This document shows positions 28,327-37,219 of a stretch of DNA of 64,000 nt, in pieces. Location of the stretch: positions 59,785-123,784 of the forward strand of contig CALSTX010000001.1 in NCBI GenBank assembly GCA_943789375.1, in the 5' to 3' direction. Numbering within the stretch: position 1 is the first letter of the stretch; each line of letters opens with the position of its first letter. Source of the DNA: an uncultured Opitutales bacterium (GTDB taxonomy: Bacteria; Verrucomicrobiota; Verrucomicrobiia; Opitutales; Seribacteraceae). The position numbers and the translations under genes are program-made. A model generated the notes under the pieces. The model worked only from the letters and a program-made list of their open reading frames with translations, ran no database searches and was not told the origin of the DNA.

Positions 28327-28656
28327 ATGAATATTAAATCACTCATGTCTTTACTTGGAATTTTTATTCTGAGCTCCTTGGCAATCATAGGCTTTGCCCA
28401 AAATAAAAAAGGTCCAAGTGTTTCTCCTCCAAGATTGCCCATGAATATACCCCCCCCACCGAATTTTGCATCTATGGGTTCAAAGACTGGGAAGTATCAG
28501 ATTATCAGCGCCGAATACTATTCGCAGGATGAAAAGGCATATTTGTATAAACGCTTGGTTAAGTTTGATACCACTACTGGCGAAGGATGGGTACTTGTTT
28601 CCACACTCACTACTGATGGAGAGAAAAGGAAGTGGATTCCTTTAATTAATGAGTAG
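28327..28656 (+). CDS. Small exported protein, unknown function
   Basis: A 109-residue protein with a signal peptide (residues 1-24, 'GFAQNKK' cleavage region), a short proline-rich stretch ('PSVSPPRLPMNIPPPP'), and a C-terminal beta-type segment 'YQIISAEYYSQDEKAYLYKRLVKFDTTTGEGWVLVSTLTTDGEKRKWIPL' that looks like a two- or three-stranded sheet. The plan (signal, Pro-rich linker, small beta domain) resembles the first part of the exported protein at 40243. It converges on the Nramp-like gene. No family recognised. Confidence 0.55.
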   Translation: MNIKSLMSLLGIFILSSLAIIGFAQNKKGPSVSPPRLPMNIPPPPNFASMGSKTGKYQIISAEYYSQDEKAYLYKRLVKFDTTTGEGWVLVSTLTTDGEKRKWIPLINE

Positions 28657-28692
28657 CTAAAATCTTCTAATTCCCAGTTATGGGAGAAAATA

Positions 28693-30420
28693 CTAGGATT
28701 GATCAAGTTTGGCCTTAATCCGTTGGAGTCTCATTTCTATCCCTTCAATTTTTTTGGATAGTTTTTTGTTCCGAAGAGAAAAATGCCCTATGAGAAGCAT
28801 AACACCAAAGGTGATGAGAATAATCTTTCCGATGGGAAATCCATCCCATGTTTTTTGCCAGGCTACATAAAAAGCTGCGGAGCCCATTACGAATAGGGCA
28901 AGGAGCATAAACCCATTCCCTACCACACGCTTGAACCCTTCGGGGCGTTCGCGGCCCAGAATACTTTTATTATTTATGAGTAGGAAAAAGCTCAAGTAAG
29001 CCACCGGTATAAGCGTGAACCCAAGTATTGATGTTGGAACTGCCAACCAAAAGGCCGCATCGTTCCATATGAAAGGTCCAAGGACTCCAATCCCAGCAAG
29101 TAACGCCCCGAAGAGAAAAGTTGGACCCTGATGTGGTTTCCCCATAATTTCGCAGACTGCATGCCCGTTGATTGTCATGAGGATAATAATGGTAGAAATC
29201 GCCATCCCTAATACACCGATTCCAAAAATATAATGGGAAAAAGCCTTACTGCCAAATAAGCCTTCCAAGGAAGCAGCAAGGTTGAAAGAGTCTCGCTTGA
29301 CAAGCATAGCGGCCAGTTGTTTATCAACTTCTGGTAAAGAGGCAATGACTTGGTCTCGTTGTACCGGGGCTAAATTGTTGTACTGCTTTTCTCCTATTTC
29401 AGCTTTGGCCCGCGAAGTTGTCAGTTTATCAAATCCTTGTTCTAGATTGGATTGTAGGACTCGATCCTCAAAATTACTGTAAGCTGATTCAGGCTTTCCA
29501 TTAAATCGGGAGCCTGCAGCAATTACAACACAGGTTGTGGCAATGACATAGGGGATAAGTAGGGCGGTCCAAAGATCAAATTTAGCAAGCCCTCGGTGTG
29601 CACGTCCCCATTTTCTCCGGAGCAAAACGAATGGCATAAAGAAAGTCATATTTATACCGACTGCAGTTGCCGCAGCTGAAATCATAACATCTCTCTGCAT
29701 ACCAATAATTTGGGATTCCCAAAACATCCGGAACTTCCCTGCTTCCTGCAAAAAGGGTTGGTAAACTTCGGCGGGCTCATTAAGCAAGGAAAGGTTTGGG
29801 ACAAATCCCGCAAAAATACTACCCCAATCAAGTTCACCGTTTGATCCTAATTTGAAGACGACACCAAAGAATGAGATGACTACGACACCGACCATGAGTT
29901 TTAACACCCAATCAAAAACTTTTACACCCTTACTGCCACGATCATAGGACCAAACGACAAGGAGGGAGATAGAGAGAATGAAAAGGCATGCCAAAGCTTT
30001 CCCCCAAGTATGGTTGAGGGAAGGAAGTAAGTTTTGAGTAAGGGCTGCTGTACCCAAAGAAAATTGGGGCAAACACCAAACAACATTTGCCATAATAGTT
30101 GCAATTGCCCAGCCCCAGCCAAGGACAGGATTGATTTCATTATTGATAGAAGTGAAAGGGCTTTGTCCAGTTGAAAGAGTCACATGGCTAACAGAGCTTA
30201 GCATTATGATACCCAGTAAGATTGCCACAGGTTGTAGCCATAAAAGACTGTAACCTGCTAAGACACCGAGAAATAAACTGGATGCAAGAGAGCCACCTCC
30301 CAAGGTAATGGCGGATTGTAACCAGCCTGGTCCCGAAAGTTTAGAGTAGGCCAGTAGTCGGGAGCCTATTCCTTTTGCTTCTGCTTCTTGTAAATATTTC
30401 GCCTGATCAATGTTTGCCAT
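28693..30420 (-). CDS. Nramp-like transporter lacking the canonical metal-binding motifs
   Basis: A 575-residue polytopic membrane protein with about 11-12 helices. The start 'KLSGPGWLQSAITLGGGSLASSLFLGVLAGYSLLWLQP' aligns by eye with Nramp TM1-TM2 ('GPGF...DPGN...G..YGY.LLW'), and the later 'ISAAATAVGINMTFFMPFVLLRR' corresponds to TM6. Nramp transporters carry Mn2+/Fe2+ with protons through DPGN (TM1) and MPH (TM6). Here these positions read GGGS and FMP-F, so the substrate is probably not a standard divalent metal. A soluble insert of about 90 residues (about 315-400) is also unusual. It is downstream of azurin on the same strand (84-bp gap). Confidence 0.7.
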   Translation of the reverse strand: MANIDQAKYLQEAEAKGIGSRLLAYSKLSGPGWLQSAITLGGGSLASSLFLGVLAGYSLLWLQPVAILLGIIMLSSVSHVTLSTGQSPFTSINNEINPVLGWGWAIATIMANVVWCLPQFSLGTAALTQNLLPSLNHTWGKALACLFILSISLLVVWSYDRGSKGVKVFDWVLKLMVGVVVISFFGVVFKLGSNGELDWGSIFAGFVPNLSLLNEPAEVYQPFLQEAGKFRMFWESQIIGMQRDVMISAAATAVGINMTFFMPFVLLRRKWGRAHRGLAKFDLWTALLIPYVIATTCVVIAAGSRFNGKPESAYSNFEDRVLQSNLEQGFDKLTTSRAKAEIGEKQYNNLAPVQRDQVIASLPEVDKQLAAMLVKRDSFNLAASLEGLFGSKAFSHYIFGIGVLGMAISTIIILMTINGHAVCEIMGKPHQGPTFLFGALLAGIGVLGPFIWNDAAFWLAVPTSILGFTLIPVAYLSFFLLINNKSILGRERPEGFKRVVGNGFMLLALFVMGSAAFYVAWQKTWDGFPIGKIILITFGVMLLIGHFSLRNKKLSKKIEGIEMRLQRIKAKLDQS

Positions 30421-30504
30421 ACAGGTGTAAATCTAACTTGTTGAAGGAAAAGTCAAGAAGTCATAGTCCATTTTACAAATTGACGGTATGATTCGTGAAA
30501 TGAA

Positions 30505-30945
30505 TTATTTAACGATCATGGTTCCACGCATCATAGCAAAATGACCAGGGAATGTACAAACATACTCATAGGAACCTGTTTCTTTAGGAGCGGTGAATGT
30601 AACCGTATCGGATTCACCCGGTCCCAATAATTTGGTATTGGCCAACACATCATCTTTAACGGAGTCGGGTAGGGGGTTGGTTGCATTTGCGCCCGCTCCG
30701 AGTGCTTTCTGGCCAAAAGCAATGGCACTGATTCCTTTGTTCAGGATGACGAGATTATGCCCCATAGCAATTTTTGGAAGGTTTCCTGTATTATTGAGTG
30801 TAAGGGTCACGGGTTCTCCCGCTTTTACCTCAAATGTTTTTATATCAAATTGCATGGTATCATTTCCACTCACCACAATTTCACTTGCGTGAACGAAGAA
30901 AGAAGAGACGAATAAGAAGAGAACAGAAAAAGGTATGAATTTCAT
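30505..30945 (-). CDS. Azurin-type blue copper protein
   Basis: A 146-residue periplasmic electron carrier. The signal peptide is at residues 1-20 ('...FFVHASEIVVSGND'). The cupredoxin fold carries type 1 copper ligands: His in 'AMGHNLVIL', then Cys and His in 'YEYVCTFPGHFAMMRG' and the axial Met in the same loop. The length of about 126 mature residues is normal for azurin. It is 37 bp downstream of the frameshifted toroid gene and 84 bp upstream of the Nramp-like gene, so the three probably share a transcript. Confidence 0.93.
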   Translation of the reverse strand: MKFIPFSVLFLFVSSFFVHASEIVVSGNDTMQFDIKTFEVKAGEPVTLTLNNTGNLPKIAMGHNLVILNKGISAIAFGQKALGAGANATNPLPDSVKDDVLANTKLLGPGESDTVTFTAPKETGSYEYVCTFPGHFAMMRGTMIVK

Positions 30946-30981
30946 GTGTGGTGTAGGGTGTAAAGGTTAAGAATAATAAAA

Positions 30982-32537
30982 TTAAACTTTGGTGGATGGC
31001 ATATAACGGTAATAAACTTCAAGCATCAAGATAGTCATGGTTGTGCGGTAAAGGTCGGTATCACCATGGAAATGATAACCGTGGGGCCAGTGGCCATCTT
31101 CGGACTGTGCTTTCGTGACGATTTGCTGAAAGTCCTTATTCCAGGCACGCCAGAAATTGGCACCGCCTGCTCCCGTTGCCTGAAAGCATGCCTGTGCGTG
31201 GTAGTACCAACCGTAAATGTTTATATTCTTCCACTCCTTCTGTGACTTTTTTTCACTCATATTTGCTTGTATCCATTCAAGTCCTTTTCTCGCTTCAGCA
31301 GACTTTGCATTTTTCCATATTTGCAGGGAAAGAACGCCGGTACCTGTCAAAGATCCTCCGCCAGATTGCCCACCATGGCCAGTCATTTTGTACTGAAATC
31401 TACCCACACTGTCTTGGCATTTCTTTACATATGCAATTGCTTTATCCATAGACTCATCCAAGCCTTCGATTGGAATGCCTGTGAGTGCCGCAGCTTTTAA
31501 TCCTTGAATACACCATCCTGTAACTGAGAGGTCGGTGTGAGCAACGGTCCTTTTCCAAAACCATACGCCCAACCTCCGTTTTCATTTTGACCTTTAATAG
31601 TAAACAGGGCGGCCCGTTTTGCATATTCCTTTAATTTAGGAATTTTTGTCATGGTGTACGCTTCGCACAAGGCATAAGTGCGGATACCATGAGCGTACGC
31701 CCCAGAATTAGAACTCCCTGTCATTTTATCGGGAGGAAAGCTTGTAAGGAAGTCGATCGCTTTTTGTACAGTCGGGCCGAATTGAGGGGAATCCTGTAGT
31801 TCGCAATGCCCCAAAAAGGCAAGCAAAGCCATACTGGTCATGGATTGTTTATGGGAATCTGTGCCGTATCTTGGCTTATTTCCTTCTGGAGTTTTATCCT
31901 TATCTCCCCAACCACCATCGCTATCCTGGGTATTTTTAAGCCAAGTTAGACCTTTAATAATTGCATTTTCTGTAATTTCTTTTCCGCCCCCCGATCGTAA
32001 ACGGGCCATTCTTTTTTTCGGATCACAACGTTGTTGCATGGTCTTGGGCAATGATAAGCCAATACCGGCCATGGCTTTTTTCATTTGATCGTTATTCATA
32101 CCAACTTGTGCCATAGTTGGGGCGGCCGCTTCCACAACTGGAGCCAGATCTTTTACATCTAGCTCATTGAGGTCGGGAAGGGAAATATCGGAGACTGCGG
32201 TTGTGCGAAATTGTTGCTGGGTGTTAGGCTGAGATTTTTGCTGCCTTTGCATAAGCTTCACAACTTTTTGTTTTTCCTGCTGTTGTTCAGCAGGAGCAGT
32301 TCCTGCATCAGAAAAGTCAGAACTGCCTTCACCAGCGGCAGCGACATATACAACAATATTCCAAAGGGCGGCAAACGAACCAACCAAAATAAAGAGAGAG
32401 AATAACAGACTGTTTAGAAGTCTGTACTCTCGCATGTATTTACCGAAGGCTCCCTCTACGGGCGGAGCAACAGTCATGTTGGGCGGAATATCCGCTTGGT
32501 CAATAATTTGTTCGGGTGGTTGTTCAGCTTCGTCCAT
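30982..32537 (-). pseudogene. Membrane-anchored squalene-oxidase-repeat (toroid) protein, interrupted by a -1 frameshift
   Basis: Two overlapping reading frames encode one protein. The first (ATG 32537 to stop 31497) gives a cytosolic Pro/Glu-rich N-terminus, one transmembrane helix (residues about 42-68), a Q/K-rich linker and toroid repeats up to 'NENGGWAYGFGKG'. The second (open from 31572 to stop 30982) continues the repeats with 'AHTDLSVTGWCIQGLKAAALTG' and ends 'MLEVYYRYMP'. Moving between them needs one extra base, near homopolymers TTTT 31551-31554 and AAAA 31557-31560. Both halves look well preserved, so a sequencing error, recent mutation or recoding are all possible. No perfect -1 slippery heptamer is present. 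An extended TTG start at 32552 exists. First gene of the group with azurin and the Nramp-like transporter. Confidence 0.8.
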
Positions 32538-32657
32538 GGTTTGTATATACAATTCGAATTGTTGTTACTCTACAAAACAAATATTGCATTGGTCAAGTCG
32601 AGCAATTCAATGTAAAAACCTATATTCGTTATTACCTACCAAGACTTCGAGCATAAA

Positions 32658-33347
32658 ATGACTTCTATTATTAACTTTCTAAAAAGAGTTCTTTTGTTTT
32701 TTAGTATGTTCTGTTGCTCTTGTTATTTGTCAGCAAATGTGGATTGGCCCAAGATCAAGAAACTCGAAAATGGTTGTTATGAATTCGATGGTGTGACCAT
32801 AGATAAACAAAACCTCCTCATTAAGTTCAAGATGATATCCAACCAAAGAAGCGGGCTCATCGAATATGGTATTGTTCATGAAAATGGGAAAATCCATGAA
32901 TCTTTATTTACCACAAAAATAAGGCCCGAAATAATACATGCTTCTTTGCTACTTTTGAAAGCTCAAGCAGTGGATGATTATTTCCTTACCGAGAGTAATG
33001 CATCGCAAGACTTTTCTTCAGGTTGCGTCGATGTCGATGTTACATGGGAGTCGAATCAAACAGTAAAAAATGTAAACCTTCGCGAGCTTTATTATAACCA
33101 CAACGCCAAAAGCAATAGCCCGGGCAAGCCTGTCTTTCTTTTCACGGGTTCTAGAATTATTGAAGCCGTTTTTATGGCCGAACATACAGGTTCAATTATA
33201 GGGGTTTATTTAGACCCAGATGCAATTCTCAATAGCATAGAAAGTGACAGTGATAACGATGACCTTTGGATGGCCAATCAGCTAACCATGCCTCCGCTTG
33301 AGCAAGTTGTCACCTGTGTGTTGCAATTACCTCAAAAAAGACCTTAG
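32658..33347 (+). CDS. YdjY-domain secreted protein
   Basis: A 229-residue exported protein with a signal peptide (residues about 1-26). The body matches the YdjY pattern: 'SGLIEYGIVHENGKIHESLFTTKIRPEIIHASLLLLKA', later 'VDVDVTWESNQTVKNVNLRELYYN', 'PVFLFTGSRI', 'FMAEHTGSIIGVYLDPDAIL'. YdjY-domain proteins are periplasmic, of unknown function, and sometimes lie near ferredoxin or copper-protein genes. It is divergent from the toroid/azurin group and runs directly into the next toroid gene (10-bp gap). Confidence 0.8.
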   Translation: MTSIINFLKRVLLFFSMFCCSCYLSANVDWPKIKKLENGCYEFDGVTIDKQNLLIKFKMISNQRSGLIEYGIVHENGKIHESLFTTKIRPEIIHASLLLLKAQAVDDYFLTESNASQDFSSGCVDVDVTWESNQTVKNVNLRELYYNHNAKSNSPGKPVFLFTGSRIIEAVFMAEHTGSIIGVYLDPDAILNSIESDSDNDDLWMANQLTMPPLEQVVTCVLQLPQKRP

Positions 33348-33357
33348 GATTATCAAA

Positions 33358-34503
33358 ATGATAAATTATAAATACGCTGTCATATTCTGTTTCAGTTTAT
33401 TTCCTTTTCTTGTTCACGGAGAAAATCGGGAGAACCTGTCGATCAAGTTAGAAGTTGAGCGGGCAATAGAAAAGGGTTTAAACTGGTTAAATTCGGAGCA
33501 AAATGCGACAAGTGGCCACTGGGGTGACCCTGATTATCCAGCACTTACCGGTCTTGCTCTACGCTGCAATTTAGGTTCGCCTGCCTATCAGGTAAGGCAG
33601 GGAAGTGGCGAAAGAATAAAATCGGGATTTGATTTTTTAATGTCAAAAGTTCAATCGGATGGAGGTATTTATTCGAAGGGGTTGGCTTCTTACAATACTT
33701 CGATTTGCATGATGGCATTATTGCAGGCAAAGGAAGAAATCTATGAGGATACAATCAGGAAAGCTCGAAAGTTTTTGATCAACCAACAGTCTGATTTTGA
33801 CAGAAAAGGTACACCAGATAACAACTTTGACGGGGGTATCGGTTACGGATCTACTTGGGCGCACTCTGATCTCTCAAACACCCATCTTGCCATGGAAGCT
33901 TTATACTATGCCAAGCAGACATTGAAAGCCAAAGAGGAAGAGGGTTTTGACCTCGATTGGGATGCTGCAATTTCATTTGTTTCCAAATGTCAGAACTTAT
34001 CCTCCACCAACAATCAGCCGTGGGTAAGCAATCACAAAGATGACCGGGGCGGCTTTGTATATTTTCCAGGAAAAAGCATGGCAGGCGAAAGAAAAAATAC
34101 AGGCGGAGAGGTTGCACTCAGGTCATACGGGAGTATGAGCTATGCGGGATTATTAAGCTTTATTTATGCTGAAATGCAAGCGGACGATAAAAGGGTGTTG
34201 GCGGTTAGGAGTTGGTTGTCTAAGAATTTTACGATCCAGGAAAACCCAGGAATGGGACCACAAGGTCTTTATTACTATTACCATACCATGGCGAAAGCTC
34301 TTTCCCTGTCTGGAGCTAATCAAATAGAAGATAGAACAGGAGAACTTCTAGACTGGCGAAAAGAACTTGGACTGGAATTAATCAATCATCAAAGTAGTCA
34401 AGGGTTTTGGACGAATGAAAATGGCAGGTGGTGGGAAAAAGATCCGATTTTGGTCAGTTGTTATGCCATTTTATCTTTGGAACGCATATTTTATGCTTTA
34501 TAA
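33358..34503 (+). CDS. Secreted prenyltransferase/squalene-oxidase-repeat (toroid) protein
   Basis: A 381-residue protein with a signal peptide (ATG 33358, cleavage near 'LVHGEN'). The frame extends upstream to 33298 inside the ydjY-type gene, but the later ATG gives a proper signal sequence. Repeats seen: 'GLNWLNSEQNATSGHWGDPDYPALTGLALRC', 'GFDFLMSKVQSDGGIYSKG', 'GGIGYGSTWAHSDLSNTHLAMEAL', 'GLLSFIYAEM' and 'WRKELGLELINHQSSQGFWTNE'. It is the third toroid-fold protein in 17 kb. No DxDD or thioester motif is present. Confidence 0.85.
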   Translation: MINYKYAVIFCFSLFPFLVHGENRENLSIKLEVERAIEKGLNWLNSEQNATSGHWGDPDYPALTGLALRCNLGSPAYQVRQGSGERIKSGFDFLMSKVQSDGGIYSKGLASYNTSICMMALLQAKEEIYEDTIRKARKFLINQQSDFDRKGTPDNNFDGGIGYGSTWAHSDLSNTHLAMEALYYAKQTLKAKEEEGFDLDWDAAISFVSKCQNLSSTNNQPWVSNHKDDRGGFVYFPGKSMAGERKNTGGEVALRSYGSMSYAGLLSFIYAEMQADDKRVLAVRSWLSKNFTIQENPGMGPQGLYYYYHTMAKALSLSGANQIEDRTGELLDWRKELGLELINHQSSQGFWTNENGRWWEKDPILVSCYAILSLERIFYAL

Positions 34504-34524
34504 GGAGATTGTAGACTCAGTAAT

Positions 34525-35103
34525 ATGAAGGCGTATGCAGTTGCGATAAAGTTCTTCGCCTTGATCATGGGGGCAACCGCCTTTCTGCAGGCAGAATCCC
34601 CGGATTTGACTTTGGAAGGAGAGCCTTTTATTTACGCAGATTTGATGTTCGGGGATTCTCGTAAAGTGGTTCTTCAAAAACTGAAAGTGGGTGGTTTTAT
34701 TCAAATTTACGAGGAAAGAGATAAAGGATTAGTTCGCTGTACAATCAAATGGGATGGAATGCGCTATGAGTTGGTTTGTAAGCTAATCAATGATAAGTTG
34801 AAACTCTGCTTAGTGGAAGGCCAACGTGGATGGCAGGATTTTTTTTACGAAGATGTTGTCCGGCCGCAATGGGATATGGTACGGAAAAGATTAATCAGGC
34901 GGTACGGAAAGGATAGGAAGTACACAGATTTCCCTACAATGGACCAGGTTCCGCTTGATGATATGGGAGGATTTATTACTGACACATGGGAACTCAATGA
35001 TCGTACTCTGATTATGACCATTCAATTGTTTACCGTAAAGGACTGTTGCACCGAGCAAATGCTTCAGTATTCTTGTTCTACTTTATTAATCCAGCCAAAG
35101 TAG
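34525..35103 (+). CDS. Exported protein of unknown function
   Basis: A 192-residue protein with a signal peptide (residues 1-23, 'AFLQAESPD'). The mature part mixes strands and helices ('FIYADLMFGDSRKVVLQKLKVGGFIQIYEE', 'YELVCKLINDKLKLCLVEGQ', 'WDMVRKRLIRRYGKDRKY', then a C-terminal 'DTWELNDRTLIMTIQLF'). A 'fGds...V...L' opening followed by paired strands is reminiscent of BamE/SmpA-type domains, but I cannot assign it. It starts 21 bp after the toroid gene and precedes ftsY by 39 bp. Confidence 0.6.
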   Translation: MKAYAVAIKFFALIMGATAFLQAESPDLTLEGEPFIYADLMFGDSRKVVLQKLKVGGFIQIYEERDKGLVRCTIKWDGMRYELVCKLINDKLKLCLVEGQRGWQDFFYEDVVRPQWDMVRKRLIRRYGKDRKYTDFPTMDQVPLDDMGGFITDTWELNDRTLIMTIQLFTVKDCCTEQMLQYSCSTLLIQPK

Positions 35104-35142
35104 ATAAAATTCTTGGATTTTCGCTTTTGATCACCATCACAA

Positions 35143-36078
35143 ATGGGTATATTTTCTAAATTTAAAAAGGGGTTCCAAAAAGGAGCAAGTAGCTTGCAAG
35201 GGACATTTTCGAGAGTCCTTGGTCGAGGGAATCTTGATGCCGAGGATATGGCATCAATTGAGGAAGCTCTGTATGCGGCTGATTTTGGGGTGGAAACTAC
35301 AGAGCAAATTATTCAAGGCATCGAGGATGCCTACAAAAATAATAAAGATTTTAAGGGGCAAGATGCCTTGCATGTGGCAAGAGAGGTTCTCAGGCTTACC
35401 TTACATGGAGCAGAAAAGCCGTTTTTAATAGATTCCGAAGATGGATTGCAGGTATTATGTATGATCGGAGTAAATGGCTCAGGTAAAACAACCACATGTG
35501 CTAAGCTTGGTTACCTTTTGCAGGGTCAGGGGAAAAAGGTTTTGATGGGTGCCTGTGATACATTTCGTGCTGCTGCAACTGAGCAATTAAAAGCTTGGGC
35601 AGATCGATTAGACTTGGAATGCGTATTTGGACATCATGGAGCAGATTCTGCCGCGGTTGCCTATGATGCCTTTTCTGCTGCTGCCGCTCGATCCTGTAAC
35701 CTTGTTATTATTGATACGGCTGGCAGGCTCCATGTAAAAGATAACTTGATGGATGAGCTTTTTAAAATGAAAAGGGTTCTTAGTAAACGAGATGAAAAAG
35801 CCCCTCATCATTCTTGGTTAGTAGTGGATGGTTCCACTGGAACAAACGGGTTGGAGCAGGCAAAAGTTTTTAATCGAAAGTTTGGATTAACTGGACTCGT
35901 GATAACGAAGTTAGATGGTACATCAAAAGGGGGGGTTCTGGTTTCCATCTACAGAGAATTAAATCTTCCTATTTATTTTTTGGGACTAGGGGAGTCTGCC
36001 GATGACCTGCAGCCATTTTCGATTGATTATTATTTGGACTCGATTCTTCCACTTGATCAAAAGGTAGGAGTGCAATAG
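35143..36078 (+). CDS. ftsY: Signal recognition particle receptor FtsY
   Basis: SRP receptor GTPase that docks the Ffh-ribosome complex at the membrane. The 311-residue short form lacks the long acidic A domain, keeping the helical N domain (residues about 1-95) and the G domain: G1 'GVNGSGKTTTCAKLGY' near 110, 'DTFRAAATEQLKAWA', G3 'IIDTAGRLHVKDNLMDEL', 'VVDGSTGTNGLEQAK', G4 'ITKLDGTSKGG' and the closing 'YFLGLGESADDLQPF'. No Shine-Dalgarno sequence precedes the ATG. aroB follows after 22 bp. Confidence 0.95.
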   Translation: MGIFSKFKKGFQKGASSLQGTFSRVLGRGNLDAEDMASIEEALYAADFGVETTEQIIQGIEDAYKNNKDFKGQDALHVAREVLRLTLHGAEKPFLIDSEDGLQVLCMIGVNGSGKTTTCAKLGYLLQGQGKKVLMGACDTFRAAATEQLKAWADRLDLECVFGHHGADSAAVAYDAFSAAAARSCNLVIIDTAGRLHVKDNLMDELFKMKRVLSKRDEKAPHHSWLVVDGSTGTNGLEQAKVFNRKFGLTGLVITKLDGTSKGGVLVSIYRELNLPIYFLGLGESADDLQPFSIDYYLDSILPLDQKVGVQ

Positions 36079-36100
36079 TAGAATCAAGACTTCTTACAAA

Positions 36101-37207
36101 ATGAATCTTAGCAAAAGCAGTCAGGTAGAGGTAGGGTTGAGGGAACGATCTTATTCAATAAAAATCGGAAGAGGTTTGGAGCCTCATATTCATGATCAAA
36201 AATTAGATTTGTTAAATCGTGGAGAAAAAGTGGTCGCCATTTCAGATCAGGGATTACGTTCTTCGAATCCGTCTTTTTTGAATGAATTTTTTCAATCAAC
36301 TGATCATTTAATTTTACCATCTGGTGAGAAAACAAAATCTTCGGATCATCTTATTCAAATTTGGGATTTTCTTGCCAATCAACGAGTTGACCGGTCGAGT
36401 GCGATATTTGCAGTCGGAGGAGGTGTCACTGGAGATTTAGTTGGGTTTGCCGCGGCAACTTTTCTTCGTGGTGTTTCCTTGTATCAAATCCCAACCACTC
36501 TTCTTTCAATGGTCGATAGTTCCGTAGGAGGGAAGACTGGTATAAATCTTACAGCTGGAAAAAATCTTGTAGGTTCCTTTCATCAGCCAGAAAAAGTTTT
36601 TATAGATATGGATGTTTTGTCCACCCTATCCAAGCGGGAATTCTCCGCAGGTATGGCCGAAGTCGTCAAATATGGCATGATTGGAAATTCTGTCCTTTTT
36701 CAAAATATCACAGACCGAAGCACTCCCTTTGATGCTTCGACTCCTGAGTTGCAGGAATTAATTCACACTTGCTGTTCGGAAAAGGCGAAAGTTGTAGAAG
36801 AAGATGAACGGGAAACAGTTAGCGGTAGGGGAGGTCGAGCTTTATTAAATCTTGGTCATACTTTTGCTCACGCCATTGAAGCGGTTGCCGGGTATGGTGA
36901 TTATTTGCATGGAGAAGCGGTTAGCATTGGTCTTATCTGTGCCTTTAAGCTTTCGAGGGCACTTGGCTTGTGTAAGGAGGATAAAGAAGAGGAACTTGTT
37001 GCCACACTTACTTCGTATGATTTGCCTGTTCGGCTTAAGCGCCCTCTTCCAGTATTCTCTTTGATCGAAAGTATGCAGTCAGACAAAAAAGTATTCCAAG
37101 GCAAACTTCGCTTTGTTCTCATGGAAGCCATCGGTCAGGCCTTTGTGCAGGAAGAGGTGCAACTCAGCCAAGTGGAAGAAGTTTGGGCTAGCGTTGGAGC
37201 TTCTTGA
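36101..37207 (+). CDS. aroB: 3-dehydroquinate synthase
   Basis: Second enzyme of the shikimate pathway, converting DAHP to 3-dehydroquinate with NAD+ and a divalent metal in the cytosol. At 368 residues, the NAD-binding part has 'LPSGEKTKSSDHLIQIWDFLANQRVDRSSAIFAVGGGVTGDLVGFAAATFLRG' region, 'IPTTLLSMVDSSVGGKTGINL' and 'NLVGSFHQPEKVFID'. The metal ligands are in 'AEVVKYGMIG', 'LNLGHTFAHAIEA' and 'LHGEAVSIGL'. Its neighbours ftsY and a hypothetical gene are on the same strand with short gaps. Confidence 0.96.
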   Translation: MNLSKSSQVEVGLRERSYSIKIGRGLEPHIHDQKLDLLNRGEKVVAISDQGLRSSNPSFLNEFFQSTDHLILPSGEKTKSSDHLIQIWDFLANQRVDRSSAIFAVGGGVTGDLVGFAAATFLRGVSLYQIPTTLLSMVDSSVGGKTGINLTAGKNLVGSFHQPEKVFIDMDVLSTLSKREFSAGMAEVVKYGMIGNSVLFQNITDRSTPFDASTPELQELIHTCCSEKAKVVEEDERETVSGRGGRALLNLGHTFAHAIEAVAGYGDYLHGEAVSIGLICAFKLSRALGLCKEDKEEELVATLTSYDLPVRLKRPLPVFSLIESMQSDKKVFQGKLRFVLMEAIGQAFVQEEVQLSQVEEVWASVGAS

Positions 37208-37219
37208 GTATTTGTTTTA

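Noticed and set aside
31541..31566. Programmed -1 frameshift site in the toroid gene
   Set aside because: No X XXY YYZ slippery heptamer in the correct frame and no clear downstream hairpin; an indel is simpler.
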